DNA of 64,000 bases from Streptomyces globisporus (GCA_014649555.1 BMTG01000016.1:1-64000); one strand, 5' to 3'. Shown: positions 37,220 through 46,859, counted from the stretch's first letter. Translations and numbers: made by a program. Notes: a model not told the origin generated them from the sequence alone.

Positions 37220-37855
37220 ATGACAGACACCACGTCACACCCTTCCGACGACCCGTCACGGCACGAGGGATCGGTCGTCCTGGATGCCAAGGGGCTGCGC
37301 GCCATGGCGCATCCGGTCCGCGTGCAGGTGATCGGGCTGCTGCGGAAGCACGGCCCGTCCACAGCCACCCGGCTCGCGGAGCGGCTGGGGGTGAACTCCG
37401 GAACGGCCAGCTACCACCTGCGTCAGCTCGGCGCCGCGGGCTTCGTCGAGGAGGACACCGAACGCGGCAACGCGCGGGAGCGCTGGTGGCGTTCGGTGCA
37501 CCGGACCACCTGGTTCAACGACCCGGAGCTGGCCGAGCGGGAACCGGAGGCCGCCCTCGCCTACCAGCAGTCCGTCGCCTCCATCTACTCCCTGCGCACC
37601 CGGCAGACGTTGAACGAGCTGCAGGCGATGCCCCGCGTCTGGCGGGAGCGGTTCGACCTGAGCGACTGGGTTCTGCGGCTCACCCCCGAGGAAACCGCGG
37701 CGCTCTACCAGGAGTTGGGGGATGTCATCGGTCGCTACCGACGGGACACCCCGGAGAACGCGGCGACCGCCCCGGCGGGTGCTGAGCGCGTGGGCCTCAT
37801 CACGCACATCCTGCCCGAGCTGAACACGCCCGCCCCGGAAGAGGAGACACCGTGA
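37220..37855 (+). CDS. ArsR-like helix-turn-helix transcriptional regulator
   Basis: A 211-residue regulator. A winged HTH at about residues 25-95 shows the ArsR-type pattern (AMAHPVRVQVIGLLRKHGPS, then GVNSGTASYHLRQLGAAGFV). No metal-binding cysteine pair is visible, so the signal is probably organic or unknown. The C-terminal half is helical and may sense a ligand. The stop overlaps the MFS start by four bases. A 16-bp-arm palindrome over its own promoter suggests autorepression lifted by a substrate of the exporter. Confidence 0.9.
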   Translation: MTDTTSHPSDDPSRHEGSVVLDAKGLRAMAHPVRVQVIGLLRKHGPSTATRLAERLGVNSGTASYHLRQLGAAGFVEEDTERGNARERWWRSVHRTTWFNDPELAEREPEAALAYQQSVASIYSLRTRQTLNELQAMPRVWRERFDLSDWVLRLTPEETAALYQELGDVIGRYRRDTPENAATAPAGAERVGLITHILPELNTPAPEEETP

Positions 37856-39171
37856 CGCGAGAAGGGGCGGCGATATCGGGCAAGCGGTCCTTACGGCCGC
37901 TGGCCGGGGTACTGGCGGCCGTCGCCGCTTCCGTGACCGGCACCCGGATCTCCCTGATCGCCCTCCCCTGGTTCGTCCTCGTCACCACGGACAGCGCCAC
38001 CCTGACCGGGCTGGTCGCCTTCTGCGAGATGGCACCGTACGTCCTGGTCAAGGCGTTGTCCGGCCCGCTGGTGGACCGGACGGGCCCACGGACCGTCTCC
38101 TGGACCACGGACCTGGCGAGCGCGGCCGCCGCCGCGTCGATCCCCCTGCTGCACACCCTGGACCTGCTGTCCTTCCCCGTCCTGCTGGGCCTGGTCGCGG
38201 TGATCGGGGCCGCTCGGGGCCCGGGCGACCTGGCAAAAGAGGTCATGGTCCCGGAGGCCGCCGAGCGCGCCGGAATCCCTTTGGAGCGGGCCATGGGCCT
38301 GTCCGGCGTGATCGAGCGGCTCGCCTCCACCATCGGCCCGGCGGCGGGCGGCGCCCTGGTGGCGCTGCTCGGCCCCATGACCGGTCTGGCCGTCAACGCG
38401 GGCTGTTTCGTGCTCGGTTCGGTGATCGTCGCGGTGGCGCTGCCGCGCGGCATGGGGCGTCCGGCCGTGGATCCGTCAGCACCTGCCGACGCCCAGGAGC
38501 CGGGCTACTGGCGCCGGTTCGGCGAGGGCTTCACCTTCCTGCGGGGCGAGCCGTTGCTGCTCGCCGTCATCGTCGTGGTCGGGATCACCAACCTGCTGGA
38601 CGCGGCCATGACCACCCTGATGGTCCCCGTGTGGGCCGGGGAATCCGGGCAAGGACCGGCGGCGATCGGCCTGGTCAGCACCGCGATGGGGGCCGCCGCG
38701 GCCGTCGGGAGCCTCATCGCCGCGATGACCGCCCACCGGCTGCCCCGCAGAGCGGTGTTCCTCCTCGGGTTCCTCCTGGCCGGGGCCCCGAGGTTCCTGG
38801 TCCTCGCGGTGGACGCTCCCCTGGCCGTGGTGCTGGCCGTCTTCGCCGTCAGCGGGTTCGGGGCCGGATTCATCAACCCCGTCCTGGGTGCCGTGCTCGT
38901 CGAACGGGTTCCGCGCCGGATGCTGGGCCGGGTCAACGCCCTCGGGGACTCGCTGGCCTGGTCCGGCATCCCGCTCGGTGGGCTGCTCGCCGGGGCGGCG
39001 GTGACGGCCGCCGGGCTGACTCCGGTGCTCCTCGCCTGCGGGGCCGCCTACTTCCTCACCACCACCCTGGCCGGACTGCGGCCCGAGTGGCGGGCCATGG
39101 ACCGCTCCCGCGAGGACGGCGTACCGCAGGAGGAGGCAGCGGCTCGGGACGGCGCGAAGACGGTGCCCTGA
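37852..39171 (+). CDS. MFS transporter with a TTA codon
   Basis: A major facilitator protein of 439 residues with 10-12 hydrophobic segments and the family loop FCEMAPYVLVKALSGPLVDR between helices 2 and 3. It is related to drug exporters that co-occur with ArsR/PadR-type regulators. The GTG start is coupled to the regulator (GTGA). Codon 14 is TTA (37891-37893), a leucine codon read only by the bldA tRNA in Streptomyces, so full expression would be developmentally gated. The stop abuts the converging xdhC stop with no gap. Confidence 0.9.
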   Translation: MTREGAAISGKRSLRPLAGVLAAVAASVTGTRISLIALPWFVLVTTDSATLTGLVAFCEMAPYVLVKALSGPLVDRTGPRTVSWTTDLASAAAAASIPLLHTLDLLSFPVLLGLVAVIGAARGPGDLAKEVMVPEAAERAGIPLERAMGLSGVIERLASTIGPAAGGALVALLGPMTGLAVNAGCFVLGSVIVAVALPRGMGRPAVDPSAPADAQEPGYWRRFGEGFTFLRGEPLLLAVIVVVGITNLLDAAMTTLMVPVWAGESGQGPAAIGLVSTAMGAAAAVGSLIAAMTAHRLPRRAVFLLGFLLAGAPRFLVLAVDAPLAVVLAVFAVSGFGAGFINPVLGAVLVERVPRRMLGRVNALGDSLAWSGIPLGGLLAGAAVTAAGLTPVLLACGAAYFLTTTLAGLRPEWRAMDRSREDGVPQEEAAARDGAKTVP

Positions 39172-40302
39172 TCACCGGGTGCCGGTCGGCCCACCGGGGT
39201 GGTGGATCGCCCCCGTCAGCTCACCCAGCGGCCGCCCCGTCCCGCCCCAGCGGTGCTGGATGACCTCGGCGGCGATGGCGACCGCCGTCTCCTCCGGCGT
39301 ACGGGCTCCGAGGTCGAGACCCACGGGTGAGGCGAGGCGGGAGAGAGCCGCCTCGTCCGCCCCGGCCTCGCGCAGCCGGGCGAGCCGGTCGTGGTGGGTG
39401 CGGCGGCTGCCCATCACACCGATGTACGCGGCGGGCGTGCGCAGGGCCGCGAGGAGCAGGGGGACGTCGAACTTCGGGTCGTGGGTGAGGACGCAGATCA
39501 CCGTGCGGGCGTCGACCTCGGTGGACTCCAGGTAGGTGTGCGGCCAGGCGCGGACCACCTCGTCGGCCGTGGGGAAGCGTTCCCGGGTGGCGAAGGCGGG
39601 GCGGGCGTCGCAGACGGTGACCCGGTAGCCGAGGAACGAGCCGATGCGGGCGGTGGCGGCCGCGTGGTCGATCGCGCCGAAGACGAGCATGCGGGGCGGC
39701 GGGGCGTACGTCCGGATGAAGACGGCCACCTCCTGCATCCGGCGCTGCCCGTGCGCCCCGTACCACTGGGTCGCGGTGTGGCCCTGGGCCAGCAGCCCGC
39801 GGGCGTCGTCGGTGACGGCCGCGTCGAGCCCCTCGGAGCCGAGCGTGCCGGTGGCGGGCCCGACGTCGGAGGGGCGGACCACCAGGCGGGCCCCGGTCTC
39901 CGCCGCGCCGGACAGGACGGTCGCCTCGGCCACCGGACGGTCCGCTGCGATCAGGTCCAGGACGACCGCGAGGTCCGCGCGCTCGGCGGCGGTCGCGTAC
40001 GCGCGCACCAGCACCTCGATCGTGCCGCCGCAGGTCAGTCCGACGCCGAACGCCTCGTCGTCGCTGATCCCGTACGCCACCACGCGCGGGCCGGCCCCGG
40101 CGAGCACCTCGCGGGCGACCTCGTACACATCGCCCTCGACACAGCCCCCGGAGACGCTGCCGAGCACGGTGCCCACCGCGTCGACGGCCATGACCGCGCC
40201 CGGGTCGCGGGGCGCGCTGCCGTGCACGGCGACGACGGTCGCCAGGGCGAGGGGGACGCCGTCGGCGCACCGGGCACGGAGGTCGGGCAGGATGTCGCGC
40301 AC
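39172..40302 (-). CDS. XdhC/CoxI family protein
   Basis: A 376-residue XdhC family member, which in other organisms binds and inserts the sulfurated molybdenum cofactor into xanthine dehydrogenase-type enzymes. The N-terminal XdhC_CoxI domain (GSVSGGCVEGDVYEVAREV) and the C-terminal Rossmann domain (MLVFGAIDHAAATARIGSFL) are both present. No molybdo-hydroxylase structural gene is in the window, so its partner must be elsewhere. It starts with GTG. ribF lies 49 bases upstream on the same strand. Confidence 0.9.
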   Translation of the reverse strand: MRDILPDLRARCADGVPLALATVVAVHGSAPRDPGAVMAVDAVGTVLGSVSGGCVEGDVYEVAREVLAGAGPRVVAYGISDDEAFGVGLTCGGTIEVLVRAYATAAERADLAVVLDLIAADRPVAEATVLSGAAETGARLVVRPSDVGPATGTLGSEGLDAAVTDDARGLLAQGHTATQWYGAHGQRRMQEVAVFIRTYAPPPRMLVFGAIDHAAATARIGSFLGYRVTVCDARPAFATRERFPTADEVVRAWPHTYLESTEVDARTVICVLTHDPKFDVPLLLAALRTPAAYIGVMGSRRTHHDRLARLREAGADEAALSRLASPVGLDLGARTPEETAVAIAAEVIQHRWGGTGRPLGELTGAIHHPGGPTGTR

Positions 40303-40351
40303 CCTGTCAGCATCCGTCGTCCCGGGGCGTAACGCACACTCCAGGCGTACG

Positions 40352-41308
40352 TCAGTGGGCGCGGTCGTACGCGGTGGTCAGCTCGCTGGAGCGCTTCACA
40401 TCGGCGGCCATGGCGACCAGGAGGTCGTCGATCGAGTCGAACTTCAGCATGCCGCGGACGTACGCGAGGAAGTCGACGGCCACGTGCAGCCCGTAGAGGT
40501 CGAGGTCGACGCGGTCGATGGCGTACGCCTCCACCGTCCGCTCGGTGCCGTTGAACTGCGGGTTCGTGCCGACCGAGATCGCGGCGGGCATCGACTCGCC
40601 GTCCACCTCCAGCCAGCCGGCGTACACGCCGTCGGCGGGGATCGCGGTGTGTGGCAGGGTCTCGACGTTGGCCGTCGGGAAGCCCAGCTCGCGGCCGCGC
40701 TGCGCGCCGCGCACCACGATGCCCTCGACCCGGTGCGGGCGGCCGAGGATCTCGGCGGCCCCGGCGACGTCGCCCTCGGCGATCAGGCGGCGGGTCAGCG
40801 TGGAGGAGAACGGCTGTCCGCCGCCCGCCTCGCCGGTGACGTACAGGTCGATGACCTCGACGGTGTAGTCGTAGGTGGCGCCCAGCTCGGTCAGCAGCGC
40901 GACGTTCCCCGCGGCCTTGTGGCCGAAGCGGAAGTTGGGGCCCTCGATGACGGCCTCGGCGTGGAGGCGGTCGACGAGGACCTTCGCGATGAAGTCGGCG
41001 GGCGACAGCTTCGAGAACTCGGCGGTGAACGGCAGGATCAGCACCGCGTCCACGCCCAGCTCCGCCATCAGTTCCGCGCGGCGGTGGTGCGGGGCGAGCA
41101 GCGGCGGGTGGCTGCCGGGGCGGACGACCTCGCTGGGGTGCGGGTCGAAGGTGACGACGACCGACGGGATGCCCAGTTCACGGGCGCGCTCGACGGCCCG
41201 GCCGATGATCAGCTGGTGTCCGCGGTGCACGCCGTCGTAGGAGCCGATGGTGACGACGCTGCGCCCCCAGTCCTGGGGGATGTCCTCCAAGCCACGCCAG
41301 CGCTGCAC
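40352..41308 (-). CDS. ribF: bifunctional riboflavin kinase / FAD synthetase
   Basis: RibF (318 residues) makes FMN and FAD from riboflavin. The adenylyltransferase motif TIGSYDGVHRGHQ is near the N-terminus, and the kinase motif GFPTANV with the following NPQFNGTERTVEAY segment is in the C-terminal domain. I chose the GTG at 41308 (VQRWRGL), with GAGGAG eight bases upstream; the long open frame before it is a shadow of the next gene. It follows the 1183-residue gene by 43 bases. Confidence 0.94.
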   Translation of the reverse strand: MQRWRGLEDIPQDWGRSVVTIGSYDGVHRGHQLIIGRAVERARELGIPSVVVTFDPHPSEVVRPGSHPPLLAPHHRRAELMAELGVDAVLILPFTAEFSKLSPADFIAKVLVDRLHAEAVIEGPNFRFGHKAAGNVALLTELGATYDYTVEVIDLYVTGEAGGGQPFSSTLTRRLIAEGDVAGAAEILGRPHRVEGIVVRGAQRGRELGFPTANVETLPHTAIPADGVYAGWLEVDGESMPAAISVGTNPQFNGTERTVEAYAIDRVDLDLYGLHVAVDFLAYVRGMLKFDSIDDLLVAMAADVKRSSELTTAYDRAH

Positions 41309-41351
41309 TGTGACCGCTCCTCGCCCGAACCTGTGTACGTGTGTATGTCGA

Positions 41352-44300
41352 TTACGCAGGTCTAAGACTGCCATGCTCACGTCCCGCCGCCTGCATCGGC
41401 ATCGGCATGGACGGACGTGATGTCTCCAACGCCTCGACCGTGCGCCGGGCGCTCGGGCCCACGACCGCCGCCCACTCCTCGGGGGCGTCGGCCAGCCAGC
41501 GGGTGACGAGGGCGGCGAAGCCGGGCACGTCGCGGGCGCACTCGACCAGGCCCCGGTCGAAGCGGGCGGCGCCTTCGGGGGTACGGACCAGCAGCATGCC
41601 GGTGCGGTGGACGAGGGCGCGGGTACGGATCTCGGGGCGGCGCCCGGAGCCCAGGGCTGCGGCCCGGAGCAGGGCTTCCAGGACGTCCGGGTTGCGGCCG
41701 GTGGTCTGCTCGAACTCCAGCAGCACCTCCAGCAGCTCGGCCCGCAGCGGCCGGGAGTCCGCGCTGCCCGGCCCGGCGAGGACGGCGGCGAGCGCGGCGC
41801 GCACCGGGGGCGGTGCGGGGCGGTCCCGGAGCAGCCCGGTGACCAGGGGCAGCAGCAGGGCGCGGGCGGCCGGGCCGTGTTCCAGGCGGAGGTCGACGTA
41901 CTCGGCGGCGTGGGTGCCGTCGTCGGGGTGGGCGTCGATGTACTCCCGTACGAGCCCGGCGACGTGCAGCGCGAGCGCGGGCGTGTCGAGGCCGGCCAGG
42001 GCCCGCAGCACCGCTCCCCCGCCGTCGCCGGGGCGGGCGAGACGGGCGCGGAGGGCGGCGAGGACCGGCTCCTGGTAGGACGGGAACACCTCGGCGAGCA
42101 GTTCGACGGGCAGCCGGGGGTCTCCGGCGGCGAACGCGCGCAGCGCGCACGGGAGATGACGGCTCCGGGCCTTCGGGTCACGGACGAGGAGGGTGTGGGC
42201 GGCGGCGTGCAGCCCGGCGTCCTCGGGTCGCTCCAGCAGGATCTCGGCGGCGGAGCGCAGCAGGGCCCGGTCGCCCTCGGCGCTGACCCGCTGCTGGAGG
42301 AGTCCGGCGTAGCGGGCGGCGGCGGAGCGGCGGGCCGGGCGGTCCTCGTCGCGGGCCCAGCGCTCGACGGCCCGGCAGAGCGCGGTGGGCTCGTCCTCCG
42401 CGAGGGCGGCGAGCAGCTCCCCGGCGCGGGTGTGCGGGGTGGCGATCAGCGCATCGGCGAGGCCGTCGAGGTCCAGCTCGCGGCGGGCGTACAGCAGGGC
42501 CTGCGCGGCGGCGGCGACGGTGGGGCGCAGGGGTACGTCCGGTGCGTCGGGGCCCACGAGCAGCGGGCGTTCGTCGGTGAACCAGCGGCACAGCAGCGGC
42601 TGGACGGCCGGGGCGTCGAGGGCGAGGCGGCGGGCGACCGCGTCCAGATACCGTTCGTCACCGTCGGTGCGGGGCAGCCCGTCGGCGGGCACCAGGCGGC
42701 GCAGCAGGTCGATCCGGTCCTCTTCGGGCAGCCGCAGCCGCCGCCAGAACCAGGGCCCGAACTCGCCGTACGCCCCGAGGTCCCCGGGTCCTTCGGGGGC
42801 GGCGGAGCGGCGGGTGATACGTCCGGCGAGGACCCGCAGGACGCCGAGGTACGGGCGGGCGTCGGTCACCCGCAGCAGGCTGCCGTTCAGCAGGTGGGCC
42901 GCCCACCAGGCGGCGTCCTCGTCGCGCGGGCCCTCGTCGGTCCAGAGCCGGTCCAGCGCCTCGATGAGGTCGGCCATCCGGTGCGCGAGGGCGGCGGTGC
43001 CCTGACGGCGGCCGAGGAGCACCATCGCCTGGATCACCGGTCCGATGCGGTGCCGGGGCACGGGCAGGCTGCGGGGTTCGCCGGATGCGTCGGAGTGCGG
43101 GGTGCGGTCCGGGGTGTCGCTCCCTCGGTGCCAGCGGTGCACGAGGGAGCGCAGGGCCGCGTCCAGGTCGAGGTGGGCGCCCTGCACCCAGTCGCCGAGC
43201 TCCTCATGGGCGAAGCGGTAGCCCGCCCCGGCGGGGACGAGGAGCCCTTCGGTGAGCACGGCGGAGGCCCAGCCGGTGCGCCAGGGGAAGATCTCCTCGA
43301 ACGCCGCCCTGTCCAGCTCGCCCTGGCCCGGGCCCAGACAGCGGCGGGCCGCCTCGTGGACCTGGCCCGCCACCCGGGCGGCCAGCCGGCGCACGGCCGC
43401 GCCGCGGGGCTGTTCGTCGGCGGCGGCCGCGATCCGGACGGCGGCGCGCACGCACAGCAGGTCGAGGTGGGCGCCGAAGACGTCCTCGGTGTCGGGGCGG
43501 CCCGGCACACCGGGCGGCAGGGCGGCGCGGACCTCGGCGAGGAGCCGCAGGGTCAGCGGGTGCCGGTCGTGGCCGGGGGCGAGCGCGGTGGGCGGGATGC
43601 CGTACGCCTCCTTGGCGCTGTCGGCCTGCTCGGGGGTGAGGTCGGCCAGCCGCAGGGCGGGCGGCAGACGGCGGGCGGGGCGGCTCGGGCGGTGCAGGGT
43701 GTCCGGGGGCCAGAGGGCGCCCGCGGTCTCCCAGTGCTCGGGGCGGCAGGCGACGACGAGCCGGACGGCGTTCTCGCGGAGCCAGCCGAGGGTGGAGCGC
43801 GTCCAGTCGGCCAGCCGGTGGGCGAGCAGCGGCGGCATCTCCTCGGGGCCGTCGAGGACCACCAGGAGCGGGTGTCCGGCGTCGGCGGCGAGCTTGGCGA
43901 CGCGCTCCGGGGTGGCCGTGCTCATGTCGCCGTGGGCGCCCGCCGCCGTGACGATCCGGGCGGAGCGGGTGAGCGTACGGCTCGCGGCGTCCGCGACCGA
44001 GACGTCCTCGGCCAGCAGGTCCGCCCCACGCAGCCAGAGCGTGGGGGCGGGCGCGCCGCCGTCGGCGCGGCGGGCGGCGAGGGCGGTCAGTTCGGTGGTG
44101 CGGCCGGTGCCGGGTGCGCCGACGAGACCGAGGACCAGGCCCGTCCCGGCGGCGAAGGCGGCCAGCTCGGCGTGGACGTCCGCGCGCTCGACCGGCGCGG
44201 TGCGGGCCTTCGGGCCGTCCGCCGAGGCGACGGAGGTCGCGGTGAGCTGGAGGGCCCCGGCGAGGTTGAGGTGGGGGCCGTAGGCGGGGGCGACGGCGGC

Positions 44301-44903
44301 GTTGCGGCGGAGCAGGGCGTCCAGGGTGTCGTCCGTGCCCCGGGTGATCGGGAGCGCGAGGCCGGCCGCCTCGTGCGGAGCCGTGAGGGTGGTGGTGAGG
44401 ATACCGAGGACCGCACCGGTGGCCGGGTCGGTGACCGGTCCGCCGACGGCCGCGCCGCCGGAGCGCAGGGCGTCGCGCCCGTCGGTGCCGAGGGCCAGCT
44501 CCAGGGCGGCGGGGACCGGGTGGCCGACGCCGTCCGGTGCGGTGTACGTGGCGGGGGTGGTGCCGAGCACGCGGGCCTCGCGCCGTCCGTGGGCGGCGAT
44601 GTCCACGTAGCCGCCGGGCTCGGCGCGGTCGCGTCCGGCGATCGGCAGCGGCTCGGCGTCGAGGGTGTCGGGTCCGCCGGTGCGCAGGAGAGCGAGGCCG
44701 AGGGCGGGCAGCGCGGTGATGTCGTCGGGGGCGACGGAGCAGGTGCGCCCGTCGGTGCCGTGCAGGAGGAGCGGGCCCGGGGAGACGACGGCCTGATGGG
44801 CGGTGACGACCGTGCCGCGCTCGTCCGCGACGAATCCCGTCCCTCGCGGACGGCCGGCCTGATCGCAGATTCTTACCAGCTTCGACCGGTCCCCACTGCC
44901 CAT
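41352..44903 (-). CDS. large trypsin-like/P-loop protein with degenerate active sites
   Basis: A 1183-residue protein. Residues about 1-195 form a trypsin-like domain: the His is present (VVTAHQAV, H36), but the usual Asp position reads Gly (LGLALL, G69) and the usual Ser of GxSGGP reads Val (GAAVGGPV, V153). Residues about 245-450 form a P-loop NTPase with GAPGTGRTT (262-270), where Arg replaces the Walker lysine, and Walker B LLVVLDG (D351). The remaining 700 residues look like helical repeats. The layout resembles STAND-type peptidase-NTPase-repeat proteins of signalling or defence. It sits alone between truB and ribF, behind a terminator. Confidence 0.8.
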   Translation of the reverse strand: MGSGDRSKLVRICDQAGRPRGTGFVADERGTVVTAHQAVVSPGPLLLHGTDGRTCSVAPDDITALPALGLALLRTGGPDTLDAEPLPIAGRDRAEPGGYVDIAAHGRREARVLGTTPATYTAPDGVGHPVPAALELALGTDGRDALRSGGAAVGGPVTDPATGAVLGILTTTLTAPHEAAGLALPITRGTDDTLDALLRRNAAVAPAYGPHLNLAGALQLTATSVASADGPKARTAPVERADVHAELAAFAAGTGLVLGLVGAPGTGRTTELTALAARRADGGAPAPTLWLRGADLLAEDVSVADAASRTLTRSARIVTAAGAHGDMSTATPERVAKLAADAGHPLLVVLDGPEEMPPLLAHRLADWTRSTLGWLRENAVRLVVACRPEHWETAGALWPPDTLHRPSRPARRLPPALRLADLTPEQADSAKEAYGIPPTALAPGHDRHPLTLRLLAEVRAALPPGVPGRPDTEDVFGAHLDLLCVRAAVRIAAAADEQPRGAAVRRLAARVAGQVHEAARRCLGPGQGELDRAAFEEIFPWRTGWASAVLTEGLLVPAGAGYRFAHEELGDWVQGAHLDLDAALRSLVHRWHRGSDTPDRTPHSDASGEPRSLPVPRHRIGPVIQAMVLLGRRQGTAALAHRMADLIEALDRLWTDEGPRDEDAAWWAAHLLNGSLLRVTDARPYLGVLRVLAGRITRRSAAPEGPGDLGAYGEFGPWFWRRLRLPEEDRIDLLRRLVPADGLPRTDGDERYLDAVARRLALDAPAVQPLLCRWFTDERPLLVGPDAPDVPLRPTVAAAAQALLYARRELDLDGLADALIATPHTRAGELLAALAEDEPTALCRAVERWARDEDRPARRSAAARYAGLLQQRVSAEGDRALLRSAAEILLERPEDAGLHAAAHTLLVRDPKARSRHLPCALRAFAAGDPRLPVELLAEVFPSYQEPVLAALRARLARPGDGGGAVLRALAGLDTPALALHVAGLVREYIDAHPDDGTHAAEYVDLRLEHGPAARALLLPLVTGLLRDRPAPPPVRAALAAVLAGPGSADSRPLRAELLEVLLEFEQTTGRNPDVLEALLRAAALGSGRRPEIRTRALVHRTGMLLVRTPEGAARFDRGLVECARDVPGFAALVTRWLADAPEEWAAVVGPSARRTVEALETSRPSMPMPMQAAGREHGSLRPA

Positions 44904-45053
44904 GGTCCGACGGTAGGCCGCCGGTGATCGCCCGAAGCGCGCGGACGGGGAAAGCGCCCCCCGCGCCCCCGCTGTTCACTCCGAGCGCCCGTCCAATGGG
45001 GTGAATAAGCGTGTCCCCCGAGGAACAGGGATGGTGCCGGGGAGGGGAAAGGG

Positions 45054-45091
45054 GTGGAGCGGGCACCGATGGGGGGTGGTGCCCGCTCCAC
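45054..45091 (-). terminator. terminator after truB
   Basis: Arms GTGGAGCGGGCACC (45054-45067) and GGTGCCCGCTCCAC (45078-45091) form a perfect 14-bp stem with a 10-base loop. It lies 60 bases past the truB stop and closes the rimP-truB cluster. Confidence 0.8.
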
Positions 45092-45150
45092 GACAAGCAG
45101 TCGGCGCGTCGGCGACAGGCAGTCAGCGAGTCTGCCGGACACGCCTCGGG

Positions 45151-46050
45151 TCAGGCGAAGACGGCGAGGCTCTTGGCCTTGCCCTTCTCCTCCTCGACGA
45201 GCACGAGGAACGTGCCGTCGGGCCCGAAAACCGCGACCGGCCCCGGCGGGTATGTCGGCATGTCCAGCCGTACGCCGTTGAGGAGCAGCTTGGCGCGCTT
45301 CTCGTCGACGTCCCAGCGGGGGAAGGCCGCGTCGGCCGCGTCGGCGACCGGCATCACGGTCAGCTCCTCCTGGTGCTGGTCCAGAGTGCGGGCCGCGTCC
45401 AGTCCGTACGGGCCGACCCGGGTGCGGCGCAGCGCCGTCAGGTGGCCGCCGACGCCGAGTCCGGCGCCGAGGTCGCGGGCCAGCGCCCGGATGTACGTCC
45501 CCGAGGAGCAGACGACGGAGACGATGAGGTCGAGGACAGGGGTGCCGTCCTCGGCGACGGCCTCGCGGACGTCGTAGACGCGGAAGGAGGAGACGGTCAC
45601 CGGGCGGGCCGGGATCTCGAACTCCTCGCCGCCGCGCACCCGCGCGTAGGACCGCTTGCCGTCGATCTTGATGGCGCTGACCTTGGACGGCACCTGCATG
45701 ATCGCGCCGGTCAGAGCGGCGACCCCGGCGTCGATGCCCTCCCGGGTCACCTCGGAGGCGTCGGCGGACGAGATGATCTCGCCCTCGGCGTCGTCGGTGA
45801 CGGTGTCCTGGCCGAGCCGGATCGTGCCGAGATACTCCTTCTCGGTCAGGGCGAGGTGGCCCAGGAGCTTGGTGGCCCGCTGGACGCCGAGCACCAGGAC
45901 TCCGGTGGCCATGGGGTCCAGGGTGCCGGCGTGGCCGACGCGTCGCGTACGGGCGATGCCGCGCATCTTGGCGACGACGTCGTGCGAAGTGAAGCCGGAC
46001 GGCTTGTCGACGATGACAAGGCCGTCCGGCGTGGTGGTCTGCTCGGTCAT
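45151..46050 (-). CDS. truB: tRNA pseudouridine(55) synthase
   Basis: TruB (299 residues) makes the T-loop pseudouridine at tRNA position 55. The catalytic motif [13 protein letters not shown] is near residue 40, and [11 protein letters not shown] and [15 protein letters not shown] are present. The ATG overlaps the rbfA stop by four bases. It is the last gene of the nusA-infB cluster. Confidence 0.96.
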   Translation of the reverse strand: MTEQTTTPDGLVIVDKPSGFTSHDVVAKMRGIARTRRVGHAGTLDPMATGVLVLGVQRATKLLGHLALTEKEYLGTIRLGQDTVTDDAEGEIISSADASEVTREGIDAGVAALTGAIMQVPSKVSAIKIDGKRSYARVRGGEEFEIPARPVTVSSFRVYDVREAVAEDGTPVLDLIVSVVCSSGTYIRALARDLGAGLGVGGHLTALRRTRVGPYGLDAARTLDQHQEELTVMPVADAADAAFPRWDVDEKRAKLLLNGVRLDMPTYPPGPVAVFGPDGTFLVLVEEEKGKAKSLAVFA

Positions 46051-46529
46051 GCGGAGGCGGGGCCCTCGTTCTTGTCGGTCGAGCCGGGGGTGTCCGCCTC
46101 GTCGTCCTCGTCCTCGGGCTTGCGGTACGGGTCGGCCTCACCGGCGTACGTCGCTCCGGTGGAGACCTCGCGCACCTCCGCGTCCCTGGTCCGCGCCTTG
46201 TCGAGGAGGTCCTCGATGGTGCGGGCGTTGTCCGGGAGGGCGTCCGGCACGAAGGCCAGGGTCGGCGTGAACCGGACCCCGGTCTGCCGGCCCACCTCGG
46301 AGCGCAGCACGCCCTTGGCGCTCTCCAGCGCGGCCGCGGAGGCCGCGCGCTCCTCGTCGTCGCCGTAGACCGTGTAGAAGACCGTGGCCTCCCGCAGGTC
46401 GCCGGTGACCCGGGCGTCCGTGATCGTCACGAATCCCAGCCGCGGATCCTTGATTCGGCGGTCCAGGGTCTCCGCGACCACGACCTGGATGCGATCGGCC
46501 AGCTTGCGGGCCCGCGCGTTGTCGGTCAC
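46047..46529 (-). CDS. rbfA: ribosome-binding factor A
   Basis: RbfA (160 residues) is a 30S assembly factor. The N-terminal core ([17 protein letters not shown], then [18 protein letters not shown]) is typical. The C-terminal 40 residues are acidic and disordered, as in other actinobacteria. The start is GTG. It is coupled to truB. Confidence 0.95.
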   Translation of the reverse strand: MTDNARARKLADRIQVVVAETLDRRIKDPRLGFVTITDARVTGDLREATVFYTVYGDDEERAASAAALESAKGVLRSEVGRQTGVRFTPTLAFVPDALPDNARTIEDLLDKARTRDAEVREVSTGATYAGEADPYRKPEDEDDEADTPGSTDKNEGPASA

Positions 46530-46565
46530 CGGTCCGTCACTCTTCCTTCTGATTTCGCTCGACTG

Positions 46566-46859
46566 TCAGTCTTCGTCAGTGTGCAGCCGCCGTCTGACCG
46601 ACAGCAGCTCCACCTCGGGGCGTCCCGCGACCAGCCGCTCGCAGCGGTCCAGCACGTCCGTGAGGTGTCCGGTGTCACCGGAGACCACGGCAAGGCCGAT
46701 CTCGGCCCTGCGGTGGAGATTCTGCCCGCCGGTCTCGGCCACACTCACCGCGAACTTGCGTTGGAGTTCGGCGACGATCGGGCGGACGACGGAACGCTTC
46801 TCCTTCAACGACCGTACGTCGCCGAGGAGCAGATCGAAGGACAGGGTCCCCACATACAT
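46566..46859 (-). CDS. DUF503 family protein (YlxP-like)
   Basis: A 97-residue DUF503 protein (YlxP in Bacillus), found between infB and rbfA in many Gram-positive bacteria. MYVGTLSFDLLLGDVRSLKEKR is the family start. A role in 30S ribosome assembly has been proposed for the family. It follows infB after about 180 bases that contain two hairpins, so its expression may depend on read-through or its own promoter. Confidence 0.9.
   Translation of the reverse strand: MYVGTLSFDLLLGDVRSLKEKRSVVRPIVAELQRKFAVSVAETGGQNLHRRAEIGLAVVSGDTGHLTDVLDRCERLVAGRPEVELLSVRRRLHTDED

Noticed and set aside
41309-42181. N-terminal extension of ribF to 609 residues
   Set aside because: The extra 291 codons are an out-of-frame shadow of the 1183-residue gene. 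The GTG at 41308 has a good ribosome site and gives the normal length.
41607-44927. 1106-residue plus-strand frame opposite the large P-loop protein
   Set aside because: It is Gly/Gln/Val-rich antisense sequence without motifs. The minus frame shows P-loop and trypsin-like patterns and a proper start.
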